Part shown: positions 52,899-61,839 of the stretch, piece after piece
Layout: each line of letters begins with the position of its first letter
Position numbering within the stretch: the first letter of the stretch is position 1
NCBI RefSeq assembly: GCF_039908635.1
Contig: NZ_CP150918.1
Coordinates: 1,550,001 to 1,614,000, forward strand
DNA length: 64,000 nucleotides
From: Pseudomonas purpurea
Lineage (GTDB): Bacteria > Pseudomonadota > Gammaproteobacteria > Pseudomonadales > Pseudomonadaceae
Direction: 5' to 3'
Notes under the pieces: generated by a model
The model's database searches: none
The model's input: the letters and a program-made list of their open reading frames with translations, nothing else
Told to the model about the DNA's origin: nothing
Translations under genes and position numbers: made by a program

Positions 52899-53870
52899 AT
52901 GAAGGGATTGGAACAACTCGTAGAGCGTGCCCCGGATCTGGCCTTTGAATTGCCGGACGGGACCCCGGTAGTGAAGTTGGGTTTGATTGCGACCCTGTAC
53001 TTCAAAGAAGGGTACACGACCCAAATCAAGCAAAAAGTCATGGAGTGCTTTGATCGCTTCTACAGCGAGTTCGGCTCAGAGCTCAAGGCACAATGGGGGG
53101 AAAGACACAGCAAGCTGACGCCCGACAGTTTCAAGAAGAGCCGTGACAAGATCCTGAAGACCGGCCCCCATAATCAGTATGAGTGGCAGATCTCCAGTGC
53201 AATTGACGACAAGGAGGCCGAGACCTACGGTCTTGCCGTCCTGAGCTCACAAGAGCTGCACGGTGACTCGACGCGTTCGTTTATCAAGCTTGTGTTGCCC
53301 TGGACGTTTCTCGAGGCAGCAGAGGGTATGGCTCGTTATCGTGACTGGCTGGTTTACCTGTGCAATCAGGTCTGCGCGGACCATGGCTATGGTGGGCTGT
53401 CGACAATCCTGCCGTTTTATTTCGATCCCTACACGCATATCGAGTGTGAGCTGGCTCAACAGTTTTCAGGGCTGGAGGTCGACTCCATGCCGCACAGGCT
53501 CTCCATGCATTTGGTTGACCAGATCAAAGGTGCAAACTGGTACACCATCCTCTCGGATACCTTCGTCGAGCGTCTGGGCGGTGAAACCGCCGTGCGCCAA
53601 TTGCAGGGCTCCCGGAGTGATATCGACGTGGTCAGGTACGACAAGGGGCTGATTATCCGTGCAGGTGACTACCCGCAACTCGGGGCACTTGCTGATGGAC
53701 TTCCCGCCGCCTACGTGACGGTCAGCAAGGGAGTGAAACCGCTACGCAGTTCGAGTCCTGTTCAACTTCACGGCCATTCGCCTTATGGGGCGAGTTTCGG
53801 AAAAGACAGTTCCCGGCGCTGGTACGCACGCTTTGACGAAGAGGGTGCCGAGACCGAGGCACCCTGTTGA
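52899..53870 (+). CDS. DUF3396 (type VI immunity-family) protein
   Basis: A 323-residue cytoplasmic protein resembling the DUF3396/'type VI immunity family' group: VVKLGLIATLYFKEGYT near the start, ARYRDWLVYLCNQVCADHGY in the middle, and ANWYTILSDTFVERLGG with the closing IIRAGDYPQLGAL. Some members protect against type VI secretion toxins. No effector or secretion gene is nearby, so it would be an orphan. It lies just after tRNA-Ser and between two terminators, a self-contained unit that looks acquired. The ATG at 52899 follows AAGGAAGAG. Confidence 0.82.
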   Translation: MKGLEQLVERAPDLAFELPDGTPVVKLGLIATLYFKEGYTTQIKQKVMECFDRFYSEFGSELKAQWGERHSKLTPDSFKKSRDKILKTGPHNQYEWQISSAIDDKEAETYGLAVLSSQELHGDSTRSFIKLVLPWTFLEAAEGMARYRDWLVYLCNQVCADHGYGGLSTILPFYFDPYTHIECELAQQFSGLEVDSMPHRLSMHLVDQIKGANWYTILSDTFVERLGGETAVRQLQGSRSDIDVVRYDKGLIIRAGDYPQLGALADGLPAAYVTVSKGVKPLRSSSPVQLHGHSPYGASFGKDSSRRWYARFDEEGAETEAPC

Positions 53871-53930
53871 TGCAAGGCCCGTCCGGCGTGCTCCGGGGCG
53901 CTGGTGAACAACGCGACAGGCACTAACGAC

Positions 53931-53967
53931 AAGCCCCCGTGATCAGGTGTGATGACGGGGGCTTTTT
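53931..53967. terminator. Terminator after the DUF3396 gene
   Basis: AGCCCCCGT (53932-53940) pairs with ACGGGGGCT (53955-53963) and is followed by TTTTT on the plus strand. It also faces the end of the convergent TonB receptor gene. Confidence 0.88.
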
Positions 53968-54011
53968 CGTGGGGCAAGCACTGCGCCTGCCGATCGGCAA
54001 ACGGCGGTGCT

Positions 54012-56943
54012 TCAGAACTTCAGCGAGGCCGAGAGGCTCGATGTCCTGCCCGGTGCCGGCATCATGCTTTGCGACATCGGGTCCAGGTAGTACTGGTCGG
54101 TCAGGTTGTAAATATTGAAGCTGACCTTCAGTTCATCGTTGATCTGGTAGTCGGCGAAGTAGTCGTAGATCCGCGTGGACAGATAATGCTGCTGCGGGGT
54201 GGTTGCGCCGACCTGCCAGGATTTGTCCAGCACGTACATCGGGCCGCTGTTGTAGAGCATGCGTATGCCGGTGGCCAGTTTTTGCTCGAACGCCTTGGCG
54301 CCCAGCACCATGTTGACGGTATAGCGCGGCGGGTTCTGGGTGTTGGTGTAGGAACCCTGGAAGCCGCCAGGCGTGCAATCGGGAGTTTGTGCCTTGCCGC
54401 CATCGCGCAGAGCCTGGGCGAAGGCGCTGTCGCAGGTTTCAGCCTTGGTGTTGTAAACATAAGACACGTCGGCGAACACCCACTGGCTGTCGTAGCTGCT
54501 GGTCAGTTCAAAGCCCTGGGTGGTGAAGCTGTCGACGTTGCGGATGTTCAACTCACCACCAAAACCGGCGGGCGCATTTTTGTTGTAGCGATAATTGCGC
54601 GTGATCATGTTGTCGATGGTGTTGCGAAAGTACGCCAGTTTGATTGCACCCTGGTCATTGCTGAACAGCAAGTTGTTGCCCTTGAGCGCGGTCCCCACTT
54701 CGAAGGTTTTCATTCGTTCAGGCCGCAAGTCGTTGTTGGGGATGGCGGTCCAGTTGCCCATGGTGGTTTCGAACAGTGACGGCATGCGCAAACCCTGGGT
54801 GTAGGACGCGTAGCTCATCAGGTGTTCGCTGAAGGTGTAGCTGACGCTGTAGGCCGGTGCGAAGCCGTGGCCGGACAGTTCGGTGTTCGGTGCAAAACCT
54901 GTGAACTCGCGGGTCCAGGGTGTCCAGGGATAAGCCGGCAATGAATCCGGGCGTGATTCGATGATGGCTTGTCGATTGCGGTCGCGAATGCGGTAGCCGC
55001 TGTAGCGCCCGCCGAGGGTGAACGTCAGGTCCTGGATGGGCTGGTAGTCCAGCGAGGTGCTCAGGCTGTACTCGTGACGGTTGGCGTCGCGCTCCACACG
55101 ATTGTTTTGCCGATCGTCCTGATAGGGCGCACGGGTCGGATCGATGGTTTCGTACAGGTAGGACGTGCCATAGGTCAGGGTGAAATCGCCGCCACGGGTG
55201 TCGAAGCGGTTGATGTTGGTCAGGTCGGCTCCGACCTTGAGGTTACTCAGGTCCGACTTGAGCGCGGAGCGGTACTTTTCGCTTTGCTCGTCCTGGTAGC
55301 CCTGGCCGCGTTGAGGCGCATGGAAACCGGTGTTGTTGTACATGATGCTGCGGGCGAAAGTGGCCCACAGGTGGCCGTTCAGGTCGACATAGCGTGCCAG
55401 CGTGTCGTCTTCGGGGCGCCATTTGAAGTCGCTGGTGAGGGTATGCAGTTTGATATTGCCGGGTTTGAACTGAATCATCCGGTTGGCGTTGGTGTAGTCC
55501 TCCACCGGATCGAGAATTTCGCGTACGAAGCAACCGGACGCATCCCACATGTTGTTGCCATCCGGCACTGCTGCGGGCACGGCTGAGCAACGCTGGTAGT
55601 ACTCGGGGCTGGCCTCCATCCACCAGGCCCTGGTCGTAGCGGTCGATGTCTTTCTTGAAATCACCCAGGGGCCAGGTGACGCTCGGCCCGGTGCGGCCGA
55701 TCTGCGAAGGCATGATTTCGCCGAAACTTGAATCCAGGTAGCGATAACCCAGCCCTAGCTCCAGGCCGTTGTCGCGGTAAAGCGTACCTTTGAGCAGGTA
55801 TGAGGTGTTATGGGTGCCGGAGTTCAGCACTTCCTCGCCTTCGTAATAGTTGCGCGCCACGGTATTGGCATCCACCAGGCCGCCGCCGCTGATGGCCGAG
55901 GTGTCGTAGCGCTCGCGGCCATGATCTCCGGCAAAGTAGTTGTTGCTGCTGCGCTCGGCGTAAGCGGCCACCACGTCGAAACGCTCGCCCTTGTGGGCGT
56001 AGGCCAGGCTGCGCGACCAATCGTGAGGATTGAGCAGGTCATTGCGGTCAGTGCGCGGGTGGACCTGATACTGGTCCGGGATATCGCTGGTGCTGTTGTC
56101 GGACAGCGACCCGCGTACGCGAAAACCGCTGGTTTCACCGGGTTTGAGGATGTCCTGGACCGTCAGCGTCTGCATCTCTACCGAGCCGCCGATGGCCCCG
56201 GCCGCCGCCGCGCCCAGGCTCGGTCCCTTGTTTACCGTGACACTGCTGATCAGGTCCGGGTCAACATAGGCGCGCTGCGCGGTGCCCGCGTAACCGCGAT
56301 AGACATCCAGCGATTGTTGGCTGCCGTCGACTTTGATCGGCACCCGGCCCTGGCCCTGGATACCCCGGATGTTGACCTCCATACCGCCGCCATTGCGCCC
56401 GTCGGACGTGTGTACACCGGCAATACCGGCCAGCATGTCCGCGTTGGAGCGTCCACGAAAACGCTCCAGCTGTTCGAGGTTTCGGCTCACGGTGGATCGC
56501 GGGGCGTTGAAGTCTTTGAGCGCATCGGACTCTGCTTCGCCGACGACGTTGGTGGCATTGAGTTCCAGAGTGCCGGGGTTCTGAGGTTGTTTTTCGATGT
56601 GCACCTGGCCCTCGTCGTCGATATGGGCAACCAGACCGCTGCCCATCAACAACTGGCGCAAGGCCTTGGCTGGCGAATACTGGCCCTGCAAACCCGGCGA
56701 CGGCTTACTGGCAGTGAGTCGGGCGTCCACGGCCAGCAACAGCCCGGCAACGTTGGCGAACTGGTTGAGCGCTTGGTCCAGCGTGCCAGAGGGGATGTCG
56801 TACTGACGAACCACCTGAATACCGGGTGCGGCGTGCGCCACGCCCGGTAACGCCCACGGAAGCGACACCAGCGCGCCACAAAGCAGACTGTTACGCAGCG
56901 CCAGGCATAGGGTGGATGGGCAGGGTGACGGCGTCTTCGGCAT
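54012..56943 (-). CDS. TonB-dependent receptor, haem/haemoglobin type (apparent 1-base frameshift)
   Basis: With one base removed near 55628-55630 this is a complete 976-residue outer-membrane receptor. It has a signal peptide ending about VAHA/APG and an STN domain at about 50-117 (IPSGTLDQALNQFANVAGLL). The plug follows (NADMLAGIAGVHTSDGRNGG, GAIGGSVEMQTLTVQDIL), then the beta-barrel ending YYLDPMSQSMMPAPGRTSSL. The GGSVEM and MPAPGR blocks resemble HasR-like haem/haemoglobin receptors, but the ligand is not proven. The STN domain implies a sigma/anti-sigma partner, yet none is adjacent. As sequenced, the frame breaks after DIDRYDQ and resumes as AWWMEASPEYYQRCS. Confidence 0.88.
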
Positions 56944-56960
56944 CCTGAAATACTCCTTTT

Positions 56961-56979
56961 ACGAATGCTTATCAATTGG
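56961..56979 (-). promoter_or_regulatory. Putative Fur box upstream of the TonB receptor
   Basis: On the minus strand CCAATTGATAAGCATTCGT matches the 19-bp Fur consensus at 11 positions, including TGATAA and CATT. It lies about 20-35 bp before the receptor start, a fitting place for iron repression. Confidence 0.45.
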
Positions 56980-57168
56980 TTTCAAGAGCTAGCCCGAATG
57001 AAACGAAGAAACCGACAAAGGCTTTTCAAAAAAAGAGGAAAGGTTTTCTGAGTACTTACAAGCACATGGACCACACTTGACGCGCCTGGGGAGGGTGCGC
57101 TGACAGGGTCACGTGACGCAGGGATGTCTAAAACCGGGAGATGAGCGCGCTCTAGGGCGGGGGACGTG

Positions 57169-57207
57169 CACCCGGGAAACGACGTGTGGCGTCGTTTCCC
57201 GGGGGTG
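57169..57207. terminator. Long perfect hairpin downstream of the first YwqK-type gene
   Basis: CCCGGGAAACGAC (57171-57183) pairs perfectly with GTCGTTTCCCGGG (57191-57203) around a short loop; flanking CAC/GTG extend it. It lies 14 bp past the stop of the minus-strand gene. There is no T run on that strand, so it may stabilise the 3' end rather than terminate by itself. Confidence 0.6.
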
Positions 57208-57220
57208 AATCAGCCGGGTC

Positions 57221-58549
57221 TTACGTGCATTTTCCTTGCTGGATACCGGCCTGATACTGGCATTCGCTGCTCAGGCTGCCATCTTCCTTCCAGAAGCGCA
57301 TCCAGCCCTGTTCGCGGCCGTCGACGTAGTCGGTTGAAGATTGCATCTGGCCGTTTTCAAACCAGGAACGCGCGGCGCCCTGAAGCTTGCCGTCCTTGTA
57401 GACCCGGAGGTCCTTGAGCTGGCCGTTGTCGTGCCACAGCTTGAACTCGCCTTGCTCGCGGTGTTGTTCGTCCCACTGCGACTGACTGACTTGTACGCCT
57501 TGTTCGTTCCAGAGCAAGTCGCTGCGCTGAGTCTCTTTTTCGAACAAGGTTTTCGCTTCTACTTTTCCATTGGCGTAGTAGGTGACTACCCAACCGTCAG
57601 GGCTGCTGTTCACGTTATGGCGTTCGGTCTGTACCGCACCGTTCTCAAACCAGGAGGTCGATGCGCCCTCGGCTTTGCCTGCAACGAACGTGCTGCTGTG
57701 CTGCAGTTTTCCGCTCGGATAGTACATACGGTAAGGCCCGTCCATCACGCCATTGCGGTAGCTGACGCGTTCGGTGACTTTGCCGTTTTCGTCGTAGGAA
57801 GCGTATTCGCCGTCGACCATCTTGCCTTTGCGGTAGACCAGGGTTTTCTGGACCTTGCCGTTCTCGTGGTAGTCGATGCTTTTGCCATCGGTCAGGCCAT
57901 CGGCGTCGAGTTCGCTGCTGTAGCCGACCTTGCCGTTGTTGCGCAGGACTTTGTACGGATAGACCAGTTTGCCTTTGGCATAGTCTTCGTTGTCGACGTA
58001 GCCTTCCAGGCGCAATTTACCGCTGCGCAGGTTGTAGATCTTGACCTTCCAGGCCTTGTGGGCCTTGTCGTAGGGCATCGGTACATTCAGTACGTTTTCG
58101 CCCTCGTCGGCGTCGACCGGCAGGTAGTTTTCGCTCAGGTAGAGTTTTCCGTCCACCGGTTGGGCGAGGAACTCAGGGCACGCTTGCGGGGTGCACAGTT
58201 CCACGTGGGTGATCACGGGTGGGTGGCCGTTGCAGTCCGACAGCGTCAACACGAAGGTTCTTCGCTCGTCGATGGTTTGCCGGAGTTTCTGCGGTGCTTC
58301 CGAGAACGCTTCAACCGGGACTTCGATGGCCTCTGGCGTCAGGTAGGCCTGATTGTTGCCACAGGCATTGGGTGTGGAGAGCGTCATCAGGATCAACGGG
58401 ACCGGCGCCACTTCAGGCAGGTTCGTCACTTTGCTGTCGACTTCAGTGAAATAGGCGTTCAGCGTGCTGCTGGCCGCCGCCGTGCCCGGCAATACGGCCA
58501 GCCCGGAGGCGGTGATGGCCAGGTACATCTTCCAGTGTTTCAAGTACAT
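57221..58549 (-). CDS. Exported YwqK-type (MORN-variant) repeat protein 1
   Basis: A 442-residue exported protein with a signal peptide ending about PGTAAA/SST. After a 200-residue N-terminal domain of its own (ILMTLSTPNACGNNQAYLTP, VNVPMPYDKAHKAWKVKIYN-like region) come about nine MORN-variant repeats of the YwqK type. Examples are SIDYHENGKVQKTLVYRKGK, GPYRMYYPSGKLQHSSTFV and GEFKLWHDNGQLKDLRVYKD. Databases often call this repeat 'toxin-antitoxin system YwqK family antitoxin', but the signal peptide argues against a cytoplasmic antitoxin. A paralogue lies 69 bp upstream. Confidence 0.88.
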   Translation of the reverse strand: MYLKHWKMYLAITASGLAVLPGTAAASSTLNAYFTEVDSKVTNLPEVAPVPLILMTLSTPNACGNNQAYLTPEAIEVPVEAFSEAPQKLRQTIDERRTFVLTLSDCNGHPPVITHVELCTPQACPEFLAQPVDGKLYLSENYLPVDADEGENVLNVPMPYDKAHKAWKVKIYNLRSGKLRLEGYVDNEDYAKGKLVYPYKVLRNNGKVGYSSELDADGLTDGKSIDYHENGKVQKTLVYRKGKMVDGEYASYDENGKVTERVSYRNGVMDGPYRMYYPSGKLQHSSTFVAGKAEGASTSWFENGAVQTERHNVNSSPDGWVVTYYANGKVEAKTLFEKETQRSDLLWNEQGVQVSQSQWDEQHREQGEFKLWHDNGQLKDLRVYKDGKLQGAARSWFENGQMQSSTDYVDGREQGWMRFWKEDGSLSSECQYQAGIQQGKCT

Positions 58550-58618
58550 CGTGCTGCTTCCCTGTCGGTGATCGCCCGAACGCGGAATTGCGCAGGCGGG
58601 CGATCCAAAAAAAACGGT

Positions 58619-60124
58619 TTAAAGCTGAGTGCAGTCGCCAATCCGCTCGCCGGCCTTGTAGGTGCACTCGCTGGACAGCTTGCCTTCCATGTCCCAGTAC
58701 TGGGTCTTGCCGTCCCGCTGGTCGTCGACGTAGTGGGCAGATGCGTTCAACTGGCCGCTTTCATACCAGTCGCGAGATTCACCCTGGCGCTGCCCATCCT
58801 TGTAGATCTTCTGCTCTTTGAGCTGGCCGTTTTCGTACCAGCTGCTTGCCTCACCGATGATTTTTCCATCCTTGTAGGCCGTGTGCTCCTTGAGCTGGCC
58901 GTTGCCATACCACTGCTTGAAGTCGCCTTGCTCGCGGCGTTGTTCGTCCCATTGGGATTGCAGGGTCTGGACGCCTTGTTCGTTCCAGCGAGCGAGACTG
59001 CGTTGCTTTTCATGCTCGTAGAACTCTTTCTCTGCGACTTTTCCACCAGCGTAATAGGTGATCAACCAGCCATCCGGGTGGCCGTTGACGTTTTGGCGTT
59101 CAGTCTGGACGGAACCGTCCTCAAAGTAGGTGATCGCCGGTCCCTGAGCATCACCTGCAACGAATGTGCTGCTGTGCCGCAGTTTTCCGCTCGGGTAGTA
59201 CGCCGTGTAGGGGCCATCGATTACGCCATTACGGTACGGGGTGCGCTCGGCGAGCTTGCCGTCTTCGTCGTAGGTCAGGGACTCGCCGTCCACCCGCTTG
59301 CCGTCGTGAAGTGTGTAGGCTTCTTCGACTTTGCCGTTGTCGTGGTAGGTGGTTTGCAGGCCTTCGAGTTCATCGTTCAGGTAGGTCGCACGCTGGGTGA
59401 CGATACCGGTCTCGGAATAGGTGACCACTTCGCCCTGACGTTTGCCGTGGACGTCGTTCTGAAAACTCTGACCGAGCTTTCCGTTCGGGTAGTAGGTTTT
59501 TGAGCCGTAGACAGGCTTGCCGGAAACGAAATCCTTGGCGTCGACGAAGTAGTCCCGGCGCAGGGTTTTCGATTCAACGTAAAAGACCTTGGCGTGCCAG
59601 GCCTTGAGCTTTTTGTCGTAAGGCATGGGCATCGCGATGAAGTACGTCGCCTGGCTTCTGCCAGTCGCCTGGTATTGCTCGTCGAGGTACTGCTTGCCGT
59701 CGACCAGTGTGGCCGTCAGCTCGGCGCACTCTTCTGGTGTACAGGCTCTGACTTTCTCGAAGAAGGCGCGCTTGCCGTCGCAGGCGGACAGCGTGAGCAG
59801 CAGCGGGGTTTCATCGTCGATCAGTTGCTGGACTTCATCCAGGAGCCGGCCAAAAGACTCATTGGGAACGCCCACCGATTCAGGGGTGAGGTAGACCTCG
59901 TCGCTCCCGCAGGCATGCGGGTTGGAGAGCTGCAACAACACGGCGCGACGCAGCTCTGCCTGAGGCACGCCCTGAATCGAGGGCCCTTTTGCGACGTAGC
60001 TGGCGTCGGTGTCCATGCCGATGATCACCGTCGGGTGAGCAGGGCGGGTTTCTGCGTGGGTGAGGAGGGGAGATGTGAACGTCAGTAAGGCTAAACCCAG
60101 TGACTTCCAGTGTTTGAACGGCAT
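58619..60124 (-). CDS. Exported YwqK-type (MORN-variant) repeat protein 2
   Basis: A 501-residue paralogue of the next gene, with a signal peptide ending about LLTHA/ETRP. It shares the N-terminal domain (LLQLSNPHACGSDEVYLTPE, FIAMPMPYDKKLKAWHAKVF). A longer run of about eleven repeats follows (TYYPNGKLGQSFQNDVHGKR, GPYTAYYPSGKLRHSSTFV, SWYENGQLKEQKIYKDGQRQ). The near-identical GxYxxYYPSGKLxHSSTFVA blocks show recent duplication. Function is unknown; the repeats probably form a beta-sheet surface in the periplasm or on the cell surface. Confidence 0.88.
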   Translation of the reverse strand: MPFKHWKSLGLALLTFTSPLLTHAETRPAHPTVIIGMDTDASYVAKGPSIQGVPQAELRRAVLLQLSNPHACGSDEVYLTPESVGVPNESFGRLLDEVQQLIDDETPLLLTLSACDGKRAFFEKVRACTPEECAELTATLVDGKQYLDEQYQATGRSQATYFIAMPMPYDKKLKAWHAKVFYVESKTLRRDYFVDAKDFVSGKPVYGSKTYYPNGKLGQSFQNDVHGKRQGEVVTYSETGIVTQRATYLNDELEGLQTTYHDNGKVEEAYTLHDGKRVDGESLTYDEDGKLAERTPYRNGVIDGPYTAYYPSGKLRHSSTFVAGDAQGPAITYFEDGSVQTERQNVNGHPDGWLITYYAGGKVAEKEFYEHEKQRSLARWNEQGVQTLQSQWDEQRREQGDFKQWYGNGQLKEHTAYKDGKIIGEASSWYENGQLKEQKIYKDGQRQGESRDWYESGQLNASAHYVDDQRDGKTQYWDMEGKLSSECTYKAGERIGDCTQL

Positions 60125-60291
60125 CCTGCATCTTCCATGTGATTTTCCAGAGGGCGAATCATATAGAGGTCGAGTCAGGATGGGGCGAGACGGGTAGGAA
60201 AAGTTACCTGAGAAGGGCGTTTTTGCCGGTTGCCCGAAGGCTGTGGCTGGAGCGACTCACGCGCCGGTGAGCCGCTTCGTTAAACGTACGC

Positions 60292-60483
60292 CTAGATCTC
60301 TTTGACGAGCGTCTCGGTGTCGGTGCTTTTGATCAGCCCGATTGCATGCAGGCAATCGGCCTTGTTGACGTAGGACTCACCGCTGGCAATGGTTTCGTGG
60401 TTGGCGGCTCTCAAGCGCCAGCGCCATTGACCTTTTCCGGTGACCAGGGTGCCTCGGGTTTGTCTGTAGATTTCAAAATACAT
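60292..60483 (-). CDS. Small single-domain DUF1508 (YegP-like) protein
   Basis: A 63-residue protein with one DUF1508 module: MYFEIYRQTRGTLVTGKGQW, then RWRLRAANHETIASGESYVN and ADCLHAIGLIKST. The start at 60483 was chosen because the module begins there. Function is unknown. Confidence 0.85.
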   Translation of the reverse strand: MYFEIYRQTRGTLVTGKGQWRWRLRAANHETIASGESYVNKADCLHAIGLIKSTDTETLVKEI

Positions 60484-60867
60484 ACGGCTCGCTCCATGCG
60501 ATGGCTCAATTACGACAGGTTCCATGACCTGCCCGCGCAGGTTAGCGGTACGGAAAAAATTGGCTATAAATCTTATGTTTCCAATGGTTAGAAAGTATTA
60601 CGGCATACGCGGCATAGTGCTTCGGCAGTCGATTCCATGCGTTTTTCATTTGCCGGGAAGGTAATGGATCCTACGTCGAAAAAGCCTGAAAACCTGCTGA
60701 ATCAGCGTCTTGTTTACCCTTGCATCGCCTGGGTGACTGCTGCTTAATACGAACCGCCTGATCGTTCCGGTCATCGTTTTTTGGCGAGGATAGTCTTCCT
60801 CGCGGGTTGCAGGACGTGGGCGATAGAGCAAGCAGATTGTCAAAACTCAATAAAAAAGAGCAATCAA
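60484..60867. other. Intergenic stretch upstream of the gtrB-like gene
   Basis: About 385 bp with lower GC than the neighbours and no recognisable gene, repeat or RNA. It separates a minus-strand gene from the plus-strand glycosylation operon and should hold both promoters. The lower GC is compatible with acquired DNA. Confidence 0.45.
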
Positions 60868-61836
60868 TTGACTTATCAGCACGGAATGGATCCGACAGAC
60901 ATCCTGCAGCTATCGCTGGTTGTCCCTGTGTTCAATGAAGCCGCCACCGTTGATCTGTTTCTGGCCCGGATTTCTGCGGTCTTCGCCAATGAACCGCAGA
61001 TCATGCTCGACATCGTGTTCGTGAACGACGGCAGTACCGATGCCACGCTTGCGCTGCTGCTTGAACGACAGAAGACCGATCCACGCGTGCGGATCGTCGA
61101 CCTGAGCCGCAATTTCGGCAAGGAAGCGGCATTGACCGCTGGCTTGCAAGCGGCCACGGGGCAGGTGGTGGTGCCGATCGATGTCGACCTTCAAGACCCG
61201 CCGGAGGTCATTCTCCAGATGGTCGAGCGCTGGCGCGAAGGCTACGAAGTGGTGCTCGGGCGGCGGGTCAATCGTGATTCCGACTCTTGGGCCAAGCAAG
61301 TCTCGGCCAATTGGTTCTATCGCCTGCACAACAAGATTGCCGAACAGCGGTTGCCGGAAAACGTCGGCGACTTCCGGCTGATGGACCGCTGCGTGGTCGA
61401 TGCGCTGGACTCCCTGCCCGAATCGCGGCGTTTCATGAAAGGCCTGTTCGCCTGGGTCGGCTTTCGTACGGCCTACGTCGATTACGTCCGACCTGCCAGG
61501 GTGGCCGGGGAGACCAAGTTCAACGGCTGGCGGTTATGGAATTTCGCCCTTGAGGGCATCACCAGTTTCAGCACTGAGCCCTTGCGCATCTGGACATACC
61601 TCGGGGCGTTCGTCTCGCTGATATCGTTTGCATTTGCCACCTTCATCATCCTGCGGGCAATCATCCACGGGATCGACGTGCCGGGTTACGCCTCGTTGAT
61701 GGTCGCGGTGACCTTCCTGGGTGGCCTGCAACTGATCGGGATCGGCGTGCTGGGCGAATACTTGGGCAGGACCTACATCGAATCGAAGCGTCGGCCGGTT
61801 TTTCTGGTACGCCGGGTCTACAACGCCAAGGACTAA
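60868..61836 (+). CDS. GtrB-type undecaprenyl-phosphate glycosyltransferase (GT2)
   Basis: A 322-residue glycosyltransferase family 2 protein. The catalytic domain has LSLVVPVFNEAATVDLFL, FVNDGSTD and PIDVDLQDPPEVI, the DxD-like metal site, and two C-terminal helices (IWTYLGAFVSLISFAFATFI; GGLQLIGIGVLGEYLGRTYI). This is the GtrB/bactoprenol glucosyltransferase architecture, which moves a sugar onto the lipid carrier. A TTG at 60868 has a well-placed AAGAG; an ATG at 60886 lacks a site but is possible (316 residues). Confidence 0.9.
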   Translation: MTYQHGMDPTDILQLSLVVPVFNEAATVDLFLARISAVFANEPQIMLDIVFVNDGSTDATLALLLERQKTDPRVRIVDLSRNFGKEAALTAGLQAATGQVVVPIDVDLQDPPEVILQMVERWREGYEVVLGRRVNRDSDSWAKQVSANWFYRLHNKIAEQRLPENVGDFRLMDRCVVDALDSLPESRRFMKGLFAWVGFRTAYVDYVRPARVAGETKFNGWRLWNFALEGITSFSTEPLRIWTYLGAFVSLISFAFATFIILRAIIHGIDVPGYASLMVAVTFLGGLQLIGIGVLGEYLGRTYIESKRRPVFLVRRVYNAKD

Positions 61837-61839
61837 AGC

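Noticed and set aside
57341..59503. A 720-codon open frame on the plus strand
   Set aside because: It lies antisense to the two YwqK-type genes, has no start context or motif, and mirrors their repetitive codons; high GC creates such frames.
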